Source of the DNA: an uncultured Bacteroides sp.
GTDB lineage: Bacteria; Bacteroidota; Bacteroidia; Bacteroidales; Bacteroidaceae
Direction of reading: 5' to 3'
Assembly (NCBI GenBank): GCA_900542985.1
Contig: UQPQ01000032.1
Coordinates: 1 to 32,075, forward strand
Length of the DNA: 32,075 nucleotides
Shown here: piece after piece, positions 26,637 through 32,075 of the stretch
Layout: every line of letters starts with the position of its first letter
Position numbering within the stretch: the first letter of the stretch is position 1
Translations under genes and position numbers: made by a program
The notes under the pieces: generated by a model
What the model saw: only the letters and a program-made list of their open reading frames with translations
Database searches by the model: none
Told to the model about the DNA's origin: nothing

Positions 26637-26870
26637 ATGGAAATAAAAGTATTGGGACCAGGCTGTGCAAAATGCAAGTCGACCTACAACGTGATTGAAA
26701 AGGTAATCAAAGAAAACAATCTGGATGTGAAACTGACCAAGGTAGACGACATCATGGAGATAATGAATTACAACATCATGACAACTCCTGCTGTTGTTGT
26801 CGACGAAGTGGTAAAGATAAAAGGACAAGTTCCTACAGAAAGCGATGTAAAGAAACTCTTGGGTCTCTGA
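26637..26870 (+). CDS. Small thioredoxin-like protein (ArsE-like candidate)
   Basis: This 77-residue cytosolic protein has the redox motif CAKC (Cys10-Cys13) in LGPGCAKCKSTYNVI, followed by the strand-helix pattern of a glutaredoxin/thioredoxin-fold protein with cis-proline in MTTPAVVVDE (about 49-58). It matches the short archaeal-type TM0996/MTH895 group. In the ArsEFG system ArsE is a small thioredoxin-like partner of ArsF, so this could be ArsE. That identity is inference from context. It follows the ArsG-like gene by 33 nt and precedes a terminator-like hairpin. Confidence 0.7.
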   Translation: MEIKVLGPGCAKCKSTYNVIEKVIKENNLDVKLTKVDDIMEIMNYNIMTTPAVVVDEVVKIKGQVPTESDVKKLLGL

Positions 26871-26893
26871 TAAGCTGAATTGTTTAACAACAG

Positions 26894-26936
26894 GCGGCAG
26901 TAACAAGCACATCATTGTGAGTCTGCCGCTTTTATT
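26894..26936 (+). terminator. Terminator-like hairpin between the thioredoxin-like gene and arsP
   Basis: GCGGCAG (26894-26900) and CTGCCGC (26923-26929) form a GC-rich outer stem with inner CAC/GTG pairing. A T-rich tail TTTTATT follows. It separates the arsF-arsG-thioredoxin unit from arsP. Confidence 0.7.
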
Positions 26937-26948
26937 GTCGGATTATTG

Positions 26949-26964
26949 TTCGTATATCAACGAA
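26949..26964 (+). promoter_or_regulatory. Operator O3 upstream of the arsP-like gene
   Basis: TTCGTATATCAACGAA is a third TTCG-N8-CGAA dyad, with the flanking TTG on the left as in O2. Its N8 starts with TA like a -7 octamer but ends TCAA. It lies 17 nt before the ATG at 26981 and after the hairpin, so arsP probably has its own regulated start. Confidence 0.6.
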
Positions 26965-26980
26965 TTAAATTATAACAAAC

Positions 26981-27949
26981 ATGATACAAGATTTTGCAGA
27001 CTGGCTTGTTTACGGAATATTCGGTCTGAATGCCAACACCTCTGTCGGAGCGGCCGTAAACTTTTTCTTTTACGATACCATCAAAATTCTTATTCTGCTG
27101 TTTTTCATCAGCATTCTGATGGGAATCATCAACGCCTATTTTCCGATAGAGCGTTTAAGAAACTACCTGATTACCCACAAGATGTATGGATTGCAATACC
27201 TGTTGGCTTCACTATTCGGCGCCATCACACCGTTTTGTTCCTGCTCTTCCATCCCGCTGTTCATCGGGTTTGTCAAAGGCGGTATCCCATTAGGAGTTAC
27301 CTTCGCCTTTCTCATTACTTCACCACTGGTAAATGAGGTTGCAGTAGCCATGTTTCTTGGCTCTTTCGGACTAAAAGTAACGCTTATTTACGTCATCAGC
27401 GGTATTCTGCTGGGCGTGATAGGAGGCTTTGTACTTGGGCGTATGCAACTTACCCCCTACCTTACCGAATGGGTGAAACAAATCCAGGCCAACTCATCCG
27501 CTCAGACCGGAGAATGGGAAAAAGACCATACTACTTTTATAAAACGACTCCCCACCATCATCCGTGATGCATGGAAAATAGTAAGCGGAGTACTTGTCTA
27601 CATCCTGATAGGTATTGGTATCGGTGCTTTCATGCACGGCTTTGTACCGGAAGGATTTTTCGAACAATACATGTCGAAAGACAATTGGTATGCCGTACCT
27701 CTTTCTGTGATTCTGGCTGTCCCGATGTATGCCAATGCAGCCGGTATCGTACCTGTAGTCGAAGTTTTTGTAGCCAAAGGCATTCCTATCGGCACGGCCA
27801 TTGCATTCATGATGGCAGTAGTAGGCCTGTCGCTGCCGGAAGCTACTCTGCTGAAAAAGGTTATGACATGGAAGCTGATAGGCATCTTTTTCGGAACAGT
27901 CGCTTTTTTCATCATCTTGTCCGGCTATCTGTTTAATGCCATTTTATAA
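26981..27949 (+). CDS. arsP: ArsP-like organoarsenical efflux permease (DUF318 family)
   Basis: The 322-residue protein has about eight membrane segments. The family signature TPFCSCSSIPLFIGF (about 83-97) holds Cys86 and Cys88 near one end of a helix and is where ArsP binds trivalent organoarsenicals. Further hallmarks are ITSPLVNEVAV, and the second-half mirror of the first, AVPMYANAAGIVPVVEVFVAKGIPIGTAIAFMM, with VVGLSLPEATLLKK. ArsP exports MAs(III) and roxarsone-type trivalent forms. The related SO_0444 group handles Cu or Zn and is the alternative. The arsR context favours arsenic. It may be transcribed from O3 or by read-through. Confidence 0.78.
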   Translation: MIQDFADWLVYGIFGLNANTSVGAAVNFFFYDTIKILILLFFISILMGIINAYFPIERLRNYLITHKMYGLQYLLASLFGAITPFCSCSSIPLFIGFVKGGIPLGVTFAFLITSPLVNEVAVAMFLGSFGLKVTLIYVISGILLGVIGGFVLGRMQLTPYLTEWVKQIQANSSAQTGEWEKDHTTFIKRLPTIIRDAWKIVSGVLVYILIGIGIGAFMHGFVPEGFFEQYMSKDNWYAVPLSVILAVPMYANAAGIVPVVEVFVAKGIPIGTAIAFMMAVVGLSLPEATLLKKVMTWKLIGIFFGTVAFFIILSGYLFNAIL

Positions 27950-27970
27950 CACGAAGCTATTTACAGATTC

Positions 27971-28054
27971 AATCCGCCGTCGTTGGCTGTACAATTACCG
28001 TCGCTGATTGTACAGCCAACGACGGCGTCTTTACAATCAGCGACGCCGATTAAA
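27971..28054. repeat. Four-unit GC-rich repeat element, copy B
   Basis: Four units of exactly 21 bp lie at 27971-27991, 27992-28012, 28013-28033 and 28034-28054, with TA/CA at each junction. Arm 27975-27995 is a perfect 21-bp reverse complement of 28007-28027, with an 11-nt spacer. A second perfect pair, 14 bp long, is 27999-28012 with 28032-28045. The two pairings interleave and share 28007-28012, so as RNA they would compete or form a pseudoknot. It lies 22 bp after the arsP stop. Copy A is at 12705-12790. Confidence 0.88.
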
Positions 28055-28171
28055 GAATCCGACACTCACCATCACTTCTTTATTCCTGCTACATTGCATA
28101 TCGGTCAAGATTTCACCAGCTATCCCCAAAATCCAGCCTCTGCCGAACATCGCAACATTACATTTTTTAAG

Positions 28172-28179
28172 TACCTTTG
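28172..28179 (+). promoter_or_regulatory. -7 element of the EamA gene
   Basis: TACCTTTG matches TAnnTTTG. The start near 28186 leaves a leader of about 21 nt. No TTTG occurs 19 nt upstream. Confidence 0.6.
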
Positions 28180-28206
28180 CAACCGTTTTTTATATAACCC
28201 AAAACA

Positions 28207-29070
28207 ATGAACAAATTAAACGGATTTATTTACGGAATTTTATCGTCCGCTTCTTTCGGACTTATCCCGCTGTTCGCCATTCCTGCAATGCAACACGGTA
28301 TGGATTTTATGAACGTGCTGTCGTACAGATTTCTTTTTGCCACTCTTTCTTTGGCCATTTTGCTCAAAATCAGGAAGAATTCTTTCCGCATAGAAAAAAC
28401 AGATTTCACGATATTATCACTTCTTGCGATATTCTACCTTATTTCATCCGTCTTTTTACTTTGGGGATATAAGTTCATGCCATCGGGTATCGCTACAACC
28501 CTTCATTTTACCTATCCCATCATTACCACTTTAGTGATGATGATCTTTTTCCGTGAAAGAAGTTCCAAATGGAGAATATCGGCCATTCTTCTGGCTATAG
28601 CCGGAGTATACGCACTCTCTCATACCGAGCCAAGTGGTAAGGCCAGTTTAGCTGGAATCATCATCGTATTACTTTCGGCTGTAGGATATGCTCTTTACCT
28701 GGTAGCCGTAGGTCAGCGGAAAAATAAAAATCTCCAGGGGCTAAAGCTGACTTTCTATGTGTTCCTTGCCGGAACAATCGTACTTTGGGCTGGCATGGGC
28801 ATTTCCGGAAACCTCCAATCCATCCCTGACCTGTCTACTGGAGTCAATCTGCTGTTGCTGGCCATTATTCCTACTGTCGTATCCAATCTGACTTTAGTAG
28901 AGGCTATCAAACACATTGGAGCTACACAGACTTCAGTCTTAGGTGCAATGGAACCGGTAACTGCCGTTATCGTAGGCATCACTGTATTCGGAGAATCTTT
29001 CTCACTGACTATTGCTGCCGGTATTGCCCTTATTATTACAGCAGTCACCATCATTATCCTGAAAAAATAA
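28207..29070 (+). CDS. EamA/DMT-family transporter
   Basis: The 287-residue protein has about ten membrane segments in two EamA repeats, the first of which starts at GFIYGILSSASFGLIPLFA (about 5-23) and the second at SLAGIIIVLLSAVGYALYLV (about 150-170). The repeat signature appears as SGIATTLHFTYPIITTLVMM in the first half and as IGATQTSVLGAMEPVTAVIVG in the second. Such proteins export metabolites such as amino acids or nucleotides; the substrate is not predictable. It has its own promoter and a strong terminator, so it is a single-gene unit outside the ars cluster. Confidence 0.9.
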   Translation: MNKLNGFIYGILSSASFGLIPLFAIPAMQHGMDFMNVLSYRFLFATLSLAILLKIRKNSFRIEKTDFTILSLLAIFYLISSVFLLWGYKFMPSGIATTLHFTYPIITTLVMMIFFRERSSKWRISAILLAIAGVYALSHTEPSGKASLAGIIIVLLSAVGYALYLVAVGQRKNKNLQGLKLTFYVFLAGTIVLWAGMGISGNLQSIPDLSTGVNLLLLAIIPTVVSNLTLVEAIKHIGATQTSVLGAMEPVTAVIVGITVFGESFSLTIAAGIALIITAVTIIILKK

Positions 29071-29088
29071 AACCTCACACCACAAAAT

Positions 29089-29129
29089 AAAAAGAATGTG
29101 GGAATAAATGTTATTCCCACATTCTTTTT
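29089..29129. terminator. Bidirectional terminator between EamA and fimbrillin genes
   Basis: A perfect 19-bp stem (29089-29107 with 29111-29129) has a 3-nt loop and an A run on one side and T run on the other, so it works for both convergent genes. Confidence 0.9.
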
Positions 29130-29192
29130 ATTTATCTCCATACATTAAGTATGGATTAAAAGATATATCCTTTTACTGTTTTAAAGTGTTTC

Positions 29193-30932
29193 TTATTTAT
29201 CGGTATCAATAATAATTGTCTCACCTACTTCCCAGTCTTCTACCGATGTTGAAACTGAAATATTGCTATCACCGTCTATTTCGATTTCAAACGTATGAAT
29301 CTTGCCTGGTTCCAATGACAATCCGTTCAACTTCTCAATTGTGTATTTGAACACCTTATTACCATTTTTCACCGTAAACAGTTCTGTGCCACGTTCCAGT
29401 TTCTGAGGTATTACAGTAGCCTTGGCATATGTTTCATTATCTCCGAAGCTATCCAGCATATTTATTTTACCCAAACTTACAGCACCTTTCTGCGAGCCTG
29501 AATCCGGTGTCATCTCACCAGTCTTCATATTCAGATTACCCGCCATCCACAAATTATTCAAAGTCACAGTAACTTGTTTTTCCGGTGCTACATTGGTTCC
29601 AGCAGCAGCCTTTACTCCGATTCTTACACCAGAACATACATGAGAAAACAGGATTTCTGAATTTTTACCATCCGATGTGACTTTCTTTGCTGCATACAGA
29701 AGGTCATTATCCATATAGTTGGCTTCAGTTTGTTCCGCATTTACTGTATGTTTATAGACTGCAGGCATATCTTGATTTTCTGTCCAGTTTGTCAGCTTTC
29801 CATATACAGCATACAAAGTGACATCATGGTCTTCAGGAAAATACATGGTTCCACCTGTATACGACAGATTTCCGTTTTTATCGGCCACAAAAGGCTTCAT
29901 CAGGAACTCACCCTCATTATACAAATCTGCAAAAACAGCTACATTCAGATTTTCTCCTAAATTAGCATTCTCTTTCAGGTATGCATCCATATTGCAGCTC
30001 AACTCCATCTTATCGTACAAATCATCCGGGTTTTCTGTGCTTTCTGTAACCCCAACCTTGAATCTATAAGACTTTCCAGCTCTGAAAACACCTGCTGCCG
30101 GATATGTATAAGAATACAATTTGTTCCGGTCGTCATATACTCTGACAGTAAGAGTTTTACCAGTCAAATCTGTAGGAGGCACCATCAGATATCCTGTAAC
30201 AGTGGCATTCGCTTCACACTCTACATTTTTCATGGCTAAACTAAGCACCTTGCTTTTCCTTTCTGCCACATAAGCAGGAATCTCATCTTCCAGATTATAA
30301 TATCCTTCTATCAGAAACTCCTCATTCTCGGTGGCCAGTGCCATTTTCTTAACGGTCATTTTCTCAGGAACAGTTACCGATAACTGAACAAGGGCTCCCA
30401 AATGAGAAAATTCAAACAAAAGGCGTCCCTCTTCAGGAGAAGTACTGGCCGCATTCATGAAGTCATACTTTCCAATAGTAGCTGTACTATTATTTCCATC
30501 TTGCGACTGTCCTTTATAGTTTACCCATATTTTGTTCTTCGAACTCTGACCGTCGAAATATTTTCTGCTGAAAGGATAATACGCATAATAAGTAGAACTC
30601 TTTTTTAATTCCCAGCTTCCGCCAGAGAATACTGCATTTGCCGTACCTGCTCCTTCATCCATTGCAAACGAAACCTGATCACCCTGTGACGGGAAAATAC
30701 CGAGCGTATCATCCTTAGCCCATGTAAAAGTCACTCCACTTTCGTTTACTTCCAAATTTGTTCTTGAACGGTCATCTTCCTCAAAATTTTTCAAAGAGAA
30801 AACTACTTCACGCGGCTCAATTCCCGGAATTTCCTCTTCTCCATTACCCAAATTCTCGTAATTGTCAGAACAAGCTCCCATTAACACCGCCACAGAAAAA
30901 ATTCCAATTCCCCAAAATATTCTTTTATTCAT
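29193..30932 (-). CDS. Fimbrillin-family lipoprotein, two-domain
   Basis: The protein has 579 residues from the ATG at 30932, which begins MNKRIFWGIGIFSVAVLMGAC, with lipobox Cys21. Domain one (about 40-300) has the fimbrillin pattern FTWAKDDTLGIFP, a YYAYYPF strand, LLFEFSHLGALVQLSV and the GYLMVPPTDLTGKTLTVRV strand. Domain two (about 310-579) repeats the plan, with LLYAAKK, EILFSHVCSGVRIGVK, and the end WEVGETIIIDTDK. From family knowledge such lipoproteins are processed by a protease to expose a donor strand for fimbria assembly; a cleavage site is not shown here. It follows the 49-residue gene and a partial surface gene on the same strand. Confidence 0.85.
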   Translation of the reverse strand: MNKRIFWGIGIFSVAVLMGACSDNYENLGNGEEEIPGIEPREVVFSLKNFEEDDRSRTNLEVNESGVTFTWAKDDTLGIFPSQGDQVSFAMDEGAGTANAVFSGGSWELKKSSTYYAYYPFSRKYFDGQSSKNKIWVNYKGQSQDGNNSTATIGKYDFMNAASTSPEEGRLLFEFSHLGALVQLSVTVPEKMTVKKMALATENEEFLIEGYYNLEDEIPAYVAERKSKVLSLAMKNVECEANATVTGYLMVPPTDLTGKTLTVRVYDDRNKLYSYTYPAAGVFRAGKSYRFKVGVTESTENPDDLYDKMELSCNMDAYLKENANLGENLNVAVFADLYNEGEFLMKPFVADKNGNLSYTGGTMYFPEDHDVTLYAVYGKLTNWTENQDMPAVYKHTVNAEQTEANYMDNDLLYAAKKVTSDGKNSEILFSHVCSGVRIGVKAAAGTNVAPEKQVTVTLNNLWMAGNLNMKTGEMTPDSGSQKGAVSLGKINMLDSFGDNETYAKATVIPQKLERGTELFTVKNGNKVFKYTIEKLNGLSLEPGKIHTFEIEIDGDSNISVSTSVEDWEVGETIIIDTDK

Positions 30933-30967
30933 AATTCGAGATTCTAAATTCATAAGTATGTACTATT

Positions 30968-31117
30968 TTACCAGATACCACTACTAGTTGGCCATGAATC
31001 ATCCCAACCAAAATCAGGAGCAGTTGCTCCGGGATCTCCGTCACTACTACTGCACAAAACTCCCTCTGCTTCAAACTCCATTACCTGAACATCTGGTTTC
31101 ACATACATCTCTTTCAT
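30968..31117 (-). CDS. Small protein, 49 residues, of the MK-YVKP type
   Basis: This frame encodes MKEMYVKPDVQVMEFEAEG, then LCSSS, an acidic DGDPG and PDFGWDDSWPT to a stop. An ATG at 31126 would give 52 residues. The pattern is common to me from Bacteroides genomes: short proteins with an N-terminal VKP-x-(V/I)-x-V-x-E strand and a Ser/Gly/Trp-rich tail, often near surface-protein operons. There is no signal peptide. It lies 35 nt upstream of the fimbrillin start. Codon use and position make it likely real. Function unknown. Confidence 0.65.
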   Translation of the reverse strand: MKEMYVKPDVQVMEFEAEGVLCSSSDGDPGATAPDFGWDDSWPTSSGIW

Positions 31118-31187
31118 AATTGACATTCTAATCTGTTTAATAAAAATACAATTCTAATACAAAAAAATAATACCTTATTTGAAAATA

Positions 31188-31237
31188 CAAAACTTGTCGT
31201 GATTTCACTTTCTTAGACAATCAGCCGACAAGTTTTG
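31188..31237 (-). terminator. Dyad/terminator-like element after the partial surface gene
   Basis: CAAAACTTGTCG (31188-31199) and CGACAAGTTTTG (31226-31237) are perfect 12-bp arms with a 26-nt spacer. In the minus direction a TATTTTC run follows. It probably ends or attenuates transcription from the gene at 31285. Confidence 0.5.
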
Positions 31238-31284
31238 TTCTCAGGCTATTTGTTTTTTATCATTCATTAAGTATTTTGAATGTA

Positions 31285-32075
31285 TTATTCTACACCATAA
31301 ATATATTCAACCGCCGATTTCTTAAATCTCACGATACGGGTATTATTAGCAGCTGCCCCATTATGCTCCAAATTAGCATTAGTAGGCTTAAACAACCAAC
31401 CGGTAGTAGAAGGATTATAATTGGCAAACAACAGCCAGTTATGATTAATACCACTTCCACTCCATTGACATCCTACTCCATATAAAGTAAGAGGTTCAGT
31501 TCCTTTTCCTTTCAGGCTGCTGATGGTAATAAATCTAATATCCGACATCGCTTGTTCTCCGATCAGCACTTCGTCTCTTTTATCCATAAAGATTTCACTT
31601 CGATAGTCTGCACCACCATTACTAGGATTAAAAGGAGTCGGGCTTGTTGGAACCGCAAAAGCTCCCAAAATTCGTTTATAATCATCGAAAGTCGGCATTT
31701 CATATCCTTCCGGAGACAATGATTTAGGATCCTGATGGTTAATATGCACCGATTCATTCGACTTATAACCTTCCAGTGTAAACTTTTCATTACTATACAC
31801 AAGTGTCATGGCCTGACCGGAATTTCCTCCATAAGCCGAATTCCATACCTTAAGGAAATCCTCGTTATCACAAGTCTTCAAATAATCCAAGACTGTCTGT
31901 CCAGAAAGTCTTGTTGGATCTTCTGCACATAATATCTGGTCATTAAAGTCTCTGGAATTTCCAATCGCATTAAATTTACACCACCATATATCATTCAAAA
32001 GAATTACCGGCAATCCAAAGTTTCTTCTCTTTATGGTATATTCCTGTTTGTTTCCGTTACGGTCAGTAATAATCA
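31285..32075 (-). CDS. Large probable surface protein, C-terminal part (N-terminus beyond window)
   Basis: The frame is open from the right edge (32073) to the stop at 31285, about 263 codons visible. No start codon is needed inside, since the frame continues upstream with ITDRNGNKQEYTIKRRNFG. The visible part is rich in Asn, Gly, Ser and Trp: NDIWWCKFNAIGNSRDFN (about 27-44), PEGYEMPTFDDYKRIL (about 120-135) and NHNWLLFANYNPSTTGWLF (about 210-230). The pattern 'WCKFNA..GNSRDF' then 'GYEMPTFDDYKRIL' resembles the C-terminal domains of Bacteroidales surface proteins such as fimbrial accessory proteins or FISUMP-like repeats. Exact family not recognised. It is the first gene here of the fimbrillin-containing run. 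Confidence 0.6.
   Translation of the reverse strand, partial: IITDRNGNKQEYTIKRRNFGLPVILLNDIWWCKFNAIGNSRDFNDQILCAEDPTRLSGQTVLDYLKTCDNEDFLKVWNSAYGGNSGQAMTLVYSNEKFTLEGYKSNESVHINHQDPKSLSPEGYEMPTFDDYKRILGAFAVPTSPTPFNPSNGGADYRSEIFMDKRDEVLIGEQAMSDIRFITISSLKGKGTEPLTLYGVGCQWSGSGINHNWLLFANYNPSTTGWLFKPTNANLEHNGAAANNTRIVRFKKSAVEYIYGVE

Noticed and set aside
27971..28054. CRISPR array
   Set aside because: Units are contiguous without unique spacers and alternate in inverse complement; no cas genes are present.
28008..28472. Plus-strand reading frame starting in repeat copy B (MYSQRRRL...)
   Set aside because: It starts in the repeat and then overlaps the EamA gene in another frame, so it is a product of the repeat.
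31188..31237. Invertible promoter flanked by inverted repeats
   Set aside because: The spacer is only 26 nt, too short for a Bacteroides invertible promoter, and contains no -7 octamer.

Overview
The window looks like a chromosomal segment of a Bacteroidales gut-type bacterium, most likely Bacteroidaceae (Bacteroides or Phocaeicola). The reasons are: many promoters with the Bacteroides -7 octamer TAnnTTTG, several with TTTG exactly 19 nt upstream; a fimbrillin lipoprotein, GH92 and DUF4348-type proteins; lipoprotein signals; and a moderate GC content. Species cannot be settled from the sequence alone. No phage or conjugation module lies inside the window, although the left edge carries a fragment of a recombinase-associated helix-turn-helix gene.

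Layout. 1-418: partial zinc-finger/HTH gene (-). 620-2527: dnaK (-). 2754-7871: outer-membrane beta-barrel protein, a CatP-like acetyltransferase, a possible PliI-type lysozyme-inhibitor lipoprotein and an Ig-like lipoprotein (+). 7981-9793: queuosine precursor locus on the minus strand (YhhQ-type transporter, queC, queF) with a candidate preQ1 riboswitch in its leader. 10067-12666: ferredoxin-nitroreductase, corA and nth (+). 12853-15526: DUF4348 lipoprotein, murB and a metallo-beta-lactamase-fold hydrolase (-). 15679-18000: pheS and an MFS transporter (+). 18003-22469: a membrane-anchored unknown and a GH92-LamG glycosidase (-). 22577-22758: two identical tRNA-His(GTG) genes (-). 22835-24824: capA-like gene and folD (-). 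25024-27949: five-gene arsenical-resistance cluster (+): arsR, arsF-like, arsG-like, small thioredoxin-like, arsP-like. 28207-29070: EamA exporter (+). 29193-32075: fimbrillin lipoprotein, a 49-residue small protein and the C-terminal part of a large probable surface protein (-).

How the genes work together. The queuosine genes import and make or reduce a deazaguanine precursor, and the leader RNA could sense the pathway product. In the arsenical cluster a thiol lipoprotein and a cytosolic thioredoxin-like protein could reduce or handle substrates that two permeases export. Three copies of the dyad TTCG-N8-CGAA precede arsR, arsF and arsP, and in the first the N8 is exactly the -7 octamer. 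This suggests one repressor controlling three transcription units separated by two terminator-like hairpins. I consider this the strongest regulatory system in the window.

The second structure that ordinary annotation does not explain is a repeat family of four consecutive units of about 21 bp. It occurs at 12705-12790 and 27971-28054, with interleaved inverted complementarity at the second site.
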